Source of the DNA: Clostridia bacterium
Lineage (GTDB): Bacteria > Bacillota > Clostridia > Oscillospirales > CAG-272
Assembly: GCA_017395715.1 (NCBI GenBank)
Contig: JAFQNZ010000118.1
Location: 1-15,444 of the forward strand
Reading direction: 5' to 3'
DNA length: 15,444 nucleotides
Below the pieces are notes generated by a model. It saw nothing but the letters and a program-made list of their open reading frames with translations. It was not told the DNA's origin and searched no databases. Position 1 is the first letter of the stretch; every line of letters starts with the position of its first letter. Made by a program: the position numbers and the translations under genes. Shown here one piece after another: positions 5,985 to 12,925 of this stretch.

Positions 5985-6851
5985 TCAACTTAAAAGTGAG
6001 GGCGGCAGAATGGCTTCAAAGCCCTCAAAATCCTCCGCCGTCTCATCGCATACCACAAGCGCTTTTTTCTCCTCCCCCGCCACCAAAACAGAGTCGGGCA
6101 GATAGCCGCGAAGCAGCCCCTCATGCCCCACCGTCACGATCGGCACAAAGCGAAATTTGAGCCGTTCTTTTTCGGAAAGACGGGAAAGATCGGCGGCAAA
6201 ATTCAAAAAATCGGGCAGAAAACCGGGCGGCAAAAGCGATTCCATCGTCTTTTTTGTCACCACGATCACAGGCAGATGCCCGATCGGCTCTTCCAAAAAA
6301 TGACCGCTGTCTACAAGAGAAGACAGTGTCACACAGCGTCCGCCGTCAGAAAGTGTCAACACCGCCGAGCGGCAAGAGGCTTTTTTCTTCGCATAGCGCG
6401 AAAAAACAGACGCGATAAACGCCGCCCATGCAGCACAAAGACCAACCGCCCAAAGCGGCAGATCGCTGTACACCGTCTCGACCTCACCGTTGATGTAAAT
6501 GCCTTTTTCGGAAAGCAAACGCCCTGCGTAGTAGTACACTGCCGTCATCACGCCGCCCATCACAAACGAAACGGCAAAGAACAGAAGCGCCCTTTTAACA
6601 AGTGCAGTTACACGTGAAACGCCAAACACAACAGCCGAAAGCAAAAACGGAAACAAAAGCGTGGCAAAAGCTTCGACCGAAGAGGGCAGAAAGAGCGCCA
6701 CTGTGGCATATAAACCGCCGAGCGCACCGCCCAAAACAAGCCGCCAAAATGTCAAGGATGCGTGGCTTAGCTTCGCTGTGAGATACAAAGCCAAAAAGTC
6801 CATGCTGAAATTCACAAGAAAAAACACGTCTCCGTAAATCACCTGCTTCAC
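5985..6851 (-). CDS. spoIIGA: SpoIIGA, sigma-E processing aspartic peptidase, 288 aa
   Basis: SpoIIGA is the membrane-bound aspartic protease that cleaves pro-SigE, normally triggered by SpoIIR from the forespore. The N-terminal half has five or six membrane segments (about 4-26, 35-55, 61-78, 86-109, 131-150). The C-terminal half has the protease signature LVDSGHFLEEPIGHLPVIVV in overlapping parts, with catalytic Asp181 in DSG; the usual DSGN is DSGH here. I chose GTG at 6851 rather than the in-frame ATG at 6899 because it gives the family's N-terminus (VKQVIYGDVFFLVNF compared with MKIYLDVIWLLNF in Bacillus) and because a TATAAT at 6879-6884 would put the transcript start after the ATG. The ribosome site (GGGGTGG) is weak. 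The neighbour sigE confirms identity. Confidence 0.93.
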   Translation of the reverse strand: MKQVIYGDVFFLVNFSMDFLALYLTAKLSHASLTFWRLVLGGALGGLYATVALFLPSSVEAFATLLFPFLLSAVVFGVSRVTALVKRALLFFAVSFVMGGVMTAVYYYAGRLLSEKGIYINGEVETVYSDLPLWAVGLCAAWAAFIASVFSRYAKKKASCRSAVLTLSDGGRCVTLSSLVDSGHFLEEPIGHLPVIVVTKKTMESLLPPGFLPDFLNFAADLSRLSEKERLKFRFVPIVTVGHEGLLRGYLPDSVLVAGEEKKALVVCDETAEDFEGFEAILPPSLLS

Positions 6852-6878
6852 GCATCCACCCCGCTTTCTGTACCTGCC

Positions 6879-6884
6879 ATTATA
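6879..6884 (-). promoter_or_regulatory. Candidate -10 element for spoIIGA
   Basis: The minus strand reads TATAAT about 28 bases upstream of the GTG start. No good -35 lies at 16-19 bp, which would fit an activator-dependent promoter such as the Spo0A-dependent spoIIG promoter of Bacillus. I could not find a convincing Spo0A box beside it. Confidence 0.35.
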
Positions 6885-6912
6885 TGCCAAGCCTTTCACA
6901 AATTATGTTGAA

Positions 6913-6940
6913 AGCTGTAAGTAAATAAAAACTGACAGCT
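6913..6940. repeat. Imperfect inverted repeat upstream of spoIIGA
   Basis: AGCTGTAAGT (6913-6922) pairs with ACTGACAGCT (6931-6940) with one mismatch and an 8-base A/T loop. It lies about 30-55 bp upstream of the candidate spoIIGA -10, a position suited to an operator. No U-tract follows on the minus strand, so a terminator is unlikely. Confidence 0.45.
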
Positions 6941-7131
6941 CTGTTTCTTGCTCATTCTGCATCCTGCATTGTAAAGTTGCACGGCAAAGCCAAGAATCGC
7001 TTTGTCAGATTTGGCACTTTTGGCAATTCAAATAGCATTTGTGACAAAAGACGACATTTCGCTTTGTGCATTAACCACAATAAGAAAACAAAATTTTCGT
7101 TTATTTTTTTTCATGTTTTTTTAACTTTCAC

Positions 7132-7160
7132 TTGAAAAATTCTTGTCACCATGCTATAAT
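7132..7160 (+). promoter_or_regulatory. Promoter of the glycogen operon
   Basis: TTGAAA (7132-7137) and TATAAT (7155-7160) are separated by 17 bp, with TGC before the -10 (extended -10) and an A/T-rich tract upstream. Transcription should begin near 7167, giving a leader of about 66 bases before the GTG start of the first gene. The leader contains a perfect palindrome TTGCGCGCAA at 7188-7197. Confidence 0.8.
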
Positions 7161-7233
7161 AGGGTAATAGTCGGTTATTGTGCCTATTTGCGCGCAAAAA
7201 AAACGCAAAAAATCACGAAGGGAGTGGTACGCT

Positions 7234-8898
7234 GTGGCAACCGAATGCGCCTCACATACCCATTGCGAGGCCAAAAACAACCCTTCTTTTGTGCTCGACG
7301 AAAGCATCCTTGCCCGTCATGCCAAGCTTGGCGTTACCCGTAAAGACGAAGGCAAGCTTTCGGTCTATACCTTTCGTGTGTGGGCGCCCCGCGCAGATTC
7401 GGTTCACCTTGTTGGTGAATTTGTCGGTTGGGAAAAAGGAAGACCCATGACGGCACTTGCTCACGGTGTGTGGGAATACCACCTCACCACAGAAATGCCG
7501 CTTGAAGGGATGAAGTACAAGTACAAGCTCTTTTCCCGCGATAGGTCCTTTTACCACGCCGACCCGTACGCTTGGCAGTCCGAAGCCACGGAACACGCAG
7601 CGTCGGCAGTGTGTACCGAAACCCGCTTTCGTTTCCAGGACGATGTTTGGATGAAGCACCGTCAAAATAACGCAAGCATCCCCCTCTCATCCCGTCCGAT
7701 CCATGTCTATGAGATACACGCCGCCTCTTGGCGCACGCATAACAGCCGTCCTTCAGACGAAGCGTTTGCTGTTTTGGGCTACCGCGAGCTTGCCGACGCC
7801 TTAACCCCTTATGTCAAAGGTCTCGCGTACACTCACGTTGCGTTTTCAGAGGATATGATAGAAGGGCTGTCCTATATGGCACCGCCTGCCCGCCACGGAA
7901 GCTTTGACGATTTTCTCTATTTTGTCAACAAGCTTCACGCAAACGGTGTCGGCGTGCTCTATCCCTTCCCCGTCATTGATATCCGCAAACAGGTATCCGA
8001 CAGCATCTGCTCTTACCGCTGTCCCAACCTGACAGCTTACATTGTGTTGACTCTCTTGCACTTTGCAGAAAAATGCCATGTTGACGGCTTCCTTTCGCAA
8101 AATGAGCCGACCGATGAAGCCAAAGCGCTCACGGCATTTACCGCGCAAGAGGTCAAAAAGAAGCATCCCGATCTCATCTTTTTGCACAAGGGCGCAGATT
8201 TGGCAGCCAACGACGCCTTTGATTTGCAGTCGGGCAACAAAGAAGACTCGCTTTGGCGTTATTTTGCCTGCGATCCCTTCTTCCGCCGTTACCATCAAGC
8301 ATCGCTTGCGGTGGAAAAACAGTCGCTTTTGTGCGAGCCTGACGGCAAAGGACGCACGCTGATGTCGAACTTTTTCGGAAACTATGAAGAAAAGTTCGCC
8401 ACCATGCGTCTTTACCATATATTTCGTCTTATGTATCCCGCAGCGCTCCTTTCGGTGATGGGCAACGAGCTTGCTCCTTTCACATCCCGAACCAACGAGC
8501 GAGAGCTTGAATGGTTTTTGCTCGATTTTTCCATGCACCGGCGTTATTTCAACTTTGTCAAAGAAGCCAATACGCTCTACCTTGAAAATCCGCCTCTCTT
8601 TACAGGCGACTGCAAGGTGCTGTACGAAAACGCAAGCGATAATGTTTTGGTACTCTCCCGTCGGGATGAAAACCAAAACCGGTTAACCTGCGTCTTCAAC
8701 TGCTCTGCCGTTTTGCTTTCCGACTACTTCTTGCCAATCGACATCGGAGACTGTCACGAGATCTTCTCGACCGACAGCATCGCCTTTGGCGGAAGCGGTC
8801 AGGAAAACACGCGAAAAACTCTTGCCGAAAACGGCGGCGTTGTTTTGGATATACCACCGCTTTCCGCGGTGATACTCAAAAGTCTTTCAAATTTGTAA
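7234..8898 (+). CDS. GlgB-like protein lacking branching-enzyme catalytic residues (probable pseudoenzyme), 554 aa
   Basis: The N-terminal part (about 43-115) is a CBM48/E-set domain, with FRVWAPRADSVHLVGEFVGW and KYKYKLF. Next is a GH13 barrel like GlgB: HVYEIHAASWR (157-167), GYRELADALTPYVKGLAYTHV (182-202), HGSFDDFLYFVNKLHANGVGV, then KFATMRLYHIFRLMYPAALLSVMGNE and ELEWFLLDF, ending in a beta-sandwich. By hand alignment to E. coli GlgB (catalytic Asp405, Glu458, Asp526) the nucleophile region RVDAV is LSQNE (Gln289), the acid/base AEEST is LHKGA (His318) and SHDE is LLCE (Cys367). The WGYQ-type loop and the sequence after the nucleophile are missing, so the protein is shorter than the usual 620-730 aa. 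The frame is intact. GTG at 7234 follows AAGGGAG (7218-7224). Likely a glucan-binding or regulatory partner; branching activity is not expected. Confidence 0.8.
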   Translation: MATECASHTHCEAKNNPSFVLDESILARHAKLGVTRKDEGKLSVYTFRVWAPRADSVHLVGEFVGWEKGRPMTALAHGVWEYHLTTEMPLEGMKYKYKLFSRDRSFYHADPYAWQSEATEHAASAVCTETRFRFQDDVWMKHRQNNASIPLSSRPIHVYEIHAASWRTHNSRPSDEAFAVLGYRELADALTPYVKGLAYTHVAFSEDMIEGLSYMAPPARHGSFDDFLYFVNKLHANGVGVLYPFPVIDIRKQVSDSICSYRCPNLTAYIVLTLLHFAEKCHVDGFLSQNEPTDEAKALTAFTAQEVKKKHPDLIFLHKGADLAANDAFDLQSGNKEDSLWRYFACDPFFRRYHQASLAVEKQSLLCEPDGKGRTLMSNFFGNYEEKFATMRLYHIFRLMYPAALLSVMGNELAPFTSRTNERELEWFLLDFSMHRRYFNFVKEANTLYLENPPLFTGDCKVLYENASDNVLVLSRRDENQNRLTCVFNCSAVLLSDYFLPIDIGDCHEIFSTDSIAFGGSGQENTRKTLAENGGVVLDIPPLSAVILKSLSNL

Positions 8899-8942
8899 AG
8901 ACTTGATTCTATCAACAAAAAAATAATATATCGGGGGTAAAT

Positions 8943-10145
8943 ATGTATCACAAAAAAGAATGTGTCGCCATGCTTTTGGCCGGAGGACAAGGCAGCCGCC
9001 TTTACACTCTGACAGAAAAAACCGCAAAACCCGCAGTCCCTTTCGGAGGTAAGTACCGTATCATCGACTTTCCTCTTTCCAACTGTGTCAACTCGGGCAT
9101 TGACACGGTCGGTGTTCTCACGCAGTATCAGCCCCTTGAACTCAACGAATACATCGGCAACGGTCAGGCTTGGGATCTTGACCGCACCTTTGGCGGTGTG
9201 ATGGTGCTTCCTCCCTATCAGGGCAATAAGTCGGCAGACTGGTACAAAGGCACTGCCAACGCCATCTATCAGAACCTTGCGTTCATCGATCGCTACGATC
9301 CCGAGTATGTTCTCGTCCTTTCGGGAGACCATATTTATAAGATGGACTATGCCGCCATGCTCGACTTCCACAAGAAGACCGAAGCAGACTGCACCATCGC
9401 GGTCCTCAATGTTACACTCGAAGAAGCATCCCGTTTCGTTATCATGAACACCGATGACAACGTAAAGATATACGAATTTGAAGAAAAGCCGAAGCATCCC
9501 AAGAGCACCAAAGCCTCGATGGGTATTTATATGTTCAACTACAAGAAGCTGAAACAGTACCTCATCGAAGACGAAAACACCGAAGGTTCTGCCAACGACT
9601 TTGGTAAGAACATCATCCCCAATATGCTCGCCGCAGGCGAAAGTATGTACGCTTACCCCTTCTCGGGCTATTGGAAAGACGTGGGAACCGTATCCTCGCT
9701 TTGGGAAGCCAACATGGATCTTCTCGGCGAAAATCCCGTCTTCAATCTCCACGACCGTTCTTGGCGCATCTTCTCGCGCACCTCGGCTTCCCCTGCACAG
9801 TTTGTGGGTGAGAACGGCGTGATCGACAACGCTCTCGTTTCCGAAGGCTGCGAGATCATGGGCACGGTCAAGGATTCGGTGCTCTTCAACCGTGTTACCG
9901 TAGAAGAAGGCGCTACGGTCACAAACAGCGTGATCATGGGCGGCGTTACCATCAAAGCCGGCGCCACAGTGAATAACGTCATCATTGCCGAAAACACAAC
10001 GGTCGGCGCAGGCTCCGTCATTGGTGACGGCACAAAGCCGGGCGACAACATTACCATCCTCGGAAGCGATCTTTCGGTTCCGGACGGTATGGCCATCGGC
10101 GGCGGTCTCTTGGTCAATGCCGAAAAACTTTCTGAACTTGTATAA
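8943..10145 (+). CDS. glgC: Glucose-1-phosphate adenylyltransferase, catalytic subunit GlgC, 400 aa
   Basis: GlgC makes ADP-glucose from glucose-1-phosphate and ATP, the committed step of glycogen synthesis. The nucleotidyltransferase signature LAGGQGSRLYTLT (12-24) is intact, followed by KPAVPFGGKYRIIDFPLSNC (29-48), WYKGTANAIYQN, the metal-binding SGDHIYKMDY (127-136), and the FEEKP motif (179-183). GYWKDVGT (242-249) binds the sugar phosphate. From about 285 the protein is a left-handed beta-helix of hexapeptide repeats. The length is slightly under the roughly 420 aa of E. coli GlgC and typical for Firmicutes. The ATG at 8943 has a G-rich ribosome site (8933-8937). It lies 44 bp after the GlgB-like gene and 18 bp before glgD. 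Confidence 0.97.
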   Translation: MYHKKECVAMLLAGGQGSRLYTLTEKTAKPAVPFGGKYRIIDFPLSNCVNSGIDTVGVLTQYQPLELNEYIGNGQAWDLDRTFGGVMVLPPYQGNKSADWYKGTANAIYQNLAFIDRYDPEYVLVLSGDHIYKMDYAAMLDFHKKTEADCTIAVLNVTLEEASRFVIMNTDDNVKIYEFEEKPKHPKSTKASMGIYMFNYKKLKQYLIEDENTEGSANDFGKNIIPNMLAAGESMYAYPFSGYWKDVGTVSSLWEANMDLLGENPVFNLHDRSWRIFSRTSASPAQFVGENGVIDNALVSEGCEIMGTVKDSVLFNRVTVEEGATVTNSVIMGGVTIKAGATVNNVIIAENTTVGAGSVIGDGTKPGDNITILGSDLSVPDGMAIGGGLLVNAEKLSELV

Positions 10146-10163
10146 AAAGGGGGTCACAGGAAT

Positions 10164-11294
10164 ATGTCTACCACAGGTATTATTTTTTCCAATCTTCATG
10201 ATATGTCGATCGCCGATCTCACGAGAAAACGCACCATGGCGTCTGTTCCCTTCGGTTGCCGTTACCGCTTGATCGACTTTGCCCTTTCCAACATGGTAAA
10301 CGCCGGTATCAGCGATATCAATGTGATCACCCATAACAACTACCGTTCCCTGATGGACCATCTCGGAAGCGGTAAGGACTGGGACCTTGCCAGACGCACA
10401 GGCGGTCTCAAGGTGCTTCCTCCCTTTATCACAGCCTATTCGAACGATACCAATGCACTTTACACCTCCCGTCTTGAAGCACTCAAAAGCATTCAGGGCG
10501 TGGTAGCAGGCATCACGGCAGACACCGTAGTCCTTTCCGACTGCGACGCCATCTGCAACATCGACCTTCGCAAGCTGATCGAATACCACAACGCCGAAGA
10601 TGCCGATGTCACCTACGCCGTTAAGACGATTCCGCTGACTGCTGCCACCTCGGAGCATTACAACATCATCTCCTCCGACGAAAATGGCACCATCACCGAT
10701 ATCACCGCGCACAAAAAAGGCGTGGAAGGCAAATTTGATGTTTCGATCAACATCTGGGTCTTCAAGAGACAGTATCTGCAGTCCAGCCTTCTCGATGCCG
10801 CAGCTCACGGTTACACCAGCTTCACGCACGACATCATCGGCAGAAGCCTGAACAGAAAGACCTTCAAGGTTTATCGCTACGACGGTTTCTATGCCAACAT
10901 CACCTCGATGGCTGACTATTACGCCATCAACATGAGTCTTCTTAACCCCGCAAACCGCGAAGCGCTCTTCAAAGTCAAAGAACGCCCGATCTACACCAAG
11001 GTCAGAAACTCCGCACCCACCAAGTATGTGGACGGCGCTCAGGTGAAAAACTCCCTTGTGGCAGACGGCTGTGTGATCGAAGGCACGGTTGAAAACTCCA
11101 TTCTCTTCCGCGGCGTCAGAGTGGGCAAGAATGCGGTTGTGAAAAACGCCATTCTCTTCCAGGATACACAAATTCTTTCGGGCGCGTTCGTCAACTGCGT
11201 GATCGCCGACAAGAATGTTGTCATCCGTAACGATGTCATGCTGTCGGGTCACCCCACCATGCCTCTGTACATCGAAAAATCCAAGATGATTTAA
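10164..11294 (+). CDS. glgD: Glucose-1-phosphate adenylyltransferase regulatory subunit GlgD, 376 aa
   Basis: GlgD is a paralogue of GlgC that in Firmicutes pairs with GlgC and raises its activity or alters its regulation. It keeps the fold: VPFGCRYRLIDFALSNMVNAGI (28-49), KDWDLARRTGGLKVLPPF, and a C-terminal hexapeptide beta-helix (about 295-370). The nucleotide-binding loop GGxGxRL is absent; the N-terminus reads GIIFSNLHDMSIADLT. The catalytic SGDHIYKMDY of GlgC is LSDCDAICNIDL. It should therefore be non-catalytic on its own. The ATG at 10164 follows ACAGGA (10156-10161), 18 bp after the glgC stop. The gap to glgA is 33 bp. Confidence 0.95.
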   Translation: MSTTGIIFSNLHDMSIADLTRKRTMASVPFGCRYRLIDFALSNMVNAGISDINVITHNNYRSLMDHLGSGKDWDLARRTGGLKVLPPFITAYSNDTNALYTSRLEALKSIQGVVAGITADTVVLSDCDAICNIDLRKLIEYHNAEDADVTYAVKTIPLTAATSEHYNIISSDENGTITDITAHKKGVEGKFDVSINIWVFKRQYLQSSLLDAAAHGYTSFTHDIIGRSLNRKTFKVYRYDGFYANITSMADYYAINMSLLNPANREALFKVKERPIYTKVRNSAPTKYVDGAQVKNSLVADGCVIEGTVENSILFRGVRVGKNAVVKNAILFQDTQILSGAFVNCVIADKNVVIRNDVMLSGHPTMPLYIEKSKMI

Positions 11295-11327
11295 TCATCG
11301 AAAGTTCACAAGCGAAAGGAACCACTT

Positions 11328-12758
11328 ATGTCTAAGATTCTTTTTGTTGCGGCTGAAGCCGTACCCTTTGCTTCCACAGGCGGACTTGGCGACGTCATCG
11401 GTTCGCTCCCCGAAGCCATTGTCAAAACCGATAAGAGTGCCGATGTTCGCGTGGTGCTCCCCCTTCACTCCAAAGTGACTGCAGAAACCCGCAAGGAAAT
11501 GACCAAGGTTTGCGAATTTACCGTTTCGCTTTCTTGGCGTAACCTTTACTGCGGTGTATGGCAGCTCAAAAAGGGCGGCGTCACCTACTATTTCATCGAC
11601 AACGAATATTATTTCAACCGTTCTCGCCTGTACGGCGAATACGACGATGCGGAACGCTACGCATATTTCTGCAAGGCAGTTCTTGATATGCTCCCCGAAA
11701 TCGACTTCTACCCCGATATTCTTCATGCCCATGACTGGCAGAGCGCGCTTTCGGTCGTGTATCTCCGCCGCCGTTACAACTATCCGAACATTCACACGGT
11801 CTATACCATTCACAACATCGAATACCAGGGCGTTTACAACTTCTCGATCCTCGGCGACGTGTTCGGCCTTTCGGATGCCGACCGCGAGATCATGGAATAC
11901 GACGGTGACATCAACCTCACCAAGGGTGCGATCGTTTGCTGCGACAAGCTGACAACTGTCAGCCAAAAGTATTCCGAGGAAATCCGCACACCCTTCTATT
12001 CCTACGGTCTTTACCACGTCATCAACCGTTTTGCCTTTAAGACCATGGGCATTGTCAACGGTATCGACTACAAGTATTACAACCCGAACACCGACCCCGA
12101 CCTGCCCGCCAACTTCTCGGCAACCCGCCTTCTCAAAAACAAAGCAGTCTGCAAGGAACAGCTTCAAGAAACCCTTGGACTTACCCCCTCCAAGGATACA
12201 CCCATCGTTGCCATGATCACCCGTCTTGCTTCGCATAAGGGTGTGGATCTTGTCAAACGCGTGATTGACGAAGCGCTTGCCACCGAGGATATGCAGTTTG
12301 TGGTGCTCGGTACGGGCGAAAAGGACTATGAAGACTTCTTCTGTGAACTCCAAGACCGTTATCCCGGCAGAGTGCGCGCGCTGATCGAATTCAACAAAGC
12401 CCTCTCCAAGCGCATCTATGCGGCAGCAGACCTCTTCCTCATGCCCTCGAAGAGCGAGCCCTGCGGTCTTTCGCAGATGATTGCTTCGCGTTACGGCGCA
12501 GTTTCGATCGTCAGAGAAACCGGCGGTCTTTACGACACCATCAAGCCCTTCAATCCCGAAACCGGCGAAGGCAACGGCATCACCTTTGTGACATATAATG
12601 CTCACGATATGTTAGACGCCATCCGCCGCGCGGTTGCTCTTTACAAGAGTCCCGCTTTCAAAACACTTCGCAAAAATGCCATGACCACCGACTTCTCTTG
12701 GTCGGCATCGGCAGAAAAGTACCTCACCATGTACCGCGAAGTTGAAGAACTTTACTAA
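11328..12758 (+). CDS. glgA: Glycogen synthase GlgA (GT5), 476 aa
   Basis: GlgA adds glucose from ADP-glucose to the non-reducing end of alpha-1,4-glucan. The N-terminal GT-B domain starts KILFVAAEAVPFASTGGLGDVIGSLP. In most bacterial GlgA the substrate-binding motif is KxGGL (Lys15 in E. coli); here the lysine position is Ser16 (STGGL). Other landmarks are present: HAHDWQSAL (133-141), TIHNIEYQG, GIVNGIDYKYYNP (241-253), ITRLASHKGVDLV with Arg299 and Lys304, and the retaining-transferase glutamate Glu377 in SEPCGLSQM (376-384), then ETGGLYDT. The length is normal. AAAGGA at 11315-11320 precedes the ATG. The altered lysine could lower affinity or reflect a subgroup of clostridial enzymes; the rest argues for an active synthase. 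Confidence 0.96.
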   Translation: MSKILFVAAEAVPFASTGGLGDVIGSLPEAIVKTDKSADVRVVLPLHSKVTAETRKEMTKVCEFTVSLSWRNLYCGVWQLKKGGVTYYFIDNEYYFNRSRLYGEYDDAERYAYFCKAVLDMLPEIDFYPDILHAHDWQSALSVVYLRRRYNYPNIHTVYTIHNIEYQGVYNFSILGDVFGLSDADREIMEYDGDINLTKGAIVCCDKLTTVSQKYSEEIRTPFYSYGLYHVINRFAFKTMGIVNGIDYKYYNPNTDPDLPANFSATRLLKNKAVCKEQLQETLGLTPSKDTPIVAMITRLASHKGVDLVKRVIDEALATEDMQFVVLGTGEKDYEDFFCELQDRYPGRVRALIEFNKALSKRIYAAADLFLMPSKSEPCGLSQMIASRYGAVSIVRETGGLYDTIKPFNPETGEGNGITFVTYNAHDMLDAIRRAVALYKSPAFKTLRKNAMTTDFSWSASAEKYLTMYREVEELY

Positions 12759-12767
12759 ACACAAAAA

Positions 12768-12811
12768 CGGAGTCACCGCCGAACGGCGGTGACTCCGCGT
12801 GATTGTTTTTT
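12768..12811 (+). terminator. Stem-loop after glgA, probable partial terminator
   Basis: A perfect 13 bp stem, CGGAGTCACCGCC (12768-12780) with GGCGGTGACTCCG (12785-12797), has a GAAC loop. A T-run (12806-12811) follows but only after eight non-T bases, so termination may be incomplete. It begins 9 bp after the glgA stop and would reduce read-through into glgP, or protect the 3' end of the upstream mRNA. Confidence 0.7.
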
Positions 12812-12821
12812 GCGAGTCGGC

Positions 12822-12849
12822 AAGGGCAAAAGAAAAGCCTTTTGCCTTT
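12822..12849 (+). promoter_or_regulatory. Second stem-loop in the glgP leader
   Basis: AAGGGCAAAAG (12822-12832) pairs with CTTTTGCCTTT (12839-12849), including one G-U pair, around a 6-base loop. The G/C-rich core is GGCAAAAG with CTTTTGCC. No T-run follows, so it is not a standard terminator; it may be part of an RNA control element. Confidence 0.5.
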
Positions 12850-12853
12850 ACCG

Positions 12854-12875
12854 ATCGGCAAAAACCGATTTTTTT
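12854..12875 (+). terminator. Third stem-loop with T-tract ahead of glgP
   Basis: ATCGG (12854-12858) pairs with CCGAT (12865-12869) around CAAAAA, and six T follow at once (12870-12875). The 5 bp stem is short for an efficient terminator, but the placement before the glgP ribosome site suits an attenuator. A weak promoter-like TTTACA (12873-12878) with TACACT (12894-12899) overlaps downstream at a poor 15 bp spacing. Confidence 0.4.
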
Positions 12876-12925
12876 ACAAGACAGCAACACTGTTACACTA
12901 TATAAAAGGAAGATTGGAAACAACC

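Larger units (their letters stand above)
6852..7233. other. Divergent control region between spoIIGA and the glycogen operon
   Basis: This 382 bp stretch holds no gene. Near spoIIGA it contains a -10-like TATAAT and an inverted repeat; near the glycogen operon it holds a long A/T-rich tract (7070-7140) that could act as an UP element, a strong promoter, and a 66-base leader. The middle (6941-7069) shows nothing I can name. I looked for Spo0A boxes (TGTCGAA) and found only partial matches such as TTTTGTCACAA at 7039-7050, too weak and too distant to call. Confidence 0.6.

Noticed and set aside
7010..7030. TTTGGCACTTTTGGCAA resembling a sigma-54 (-24/-12) promoter.
   Set aside because: The spacing and second half do not fit TGGCAC-N5-TTGC, and no sigma-54 activator context is present.
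7035..7050. TTTTGTCACAAATGC on the minus strand as a Spo0A box for spoIIGA.
   Set aside because: It matches only TTTTGTC of the consensus and lies about 150 bp from the candidate -10, too far for usual Spo0A activation.
8880..8904. AAGTCTTT/AAAGACTT hairpin at the end of the GlgB-like gene, a possible terminator.
   Set aside because: The stem is mostly A-T, the loop is nine bases and no T-run follows; glgC follows closely in the same operon.
8799..11252. Very long minus-strand open frame (817 codons) across glgC and glgD.
   Set aside because: It is antisense to two well-conserved genes, has no recognisable domains or ribosome site, and is a by-product of their codon bias.
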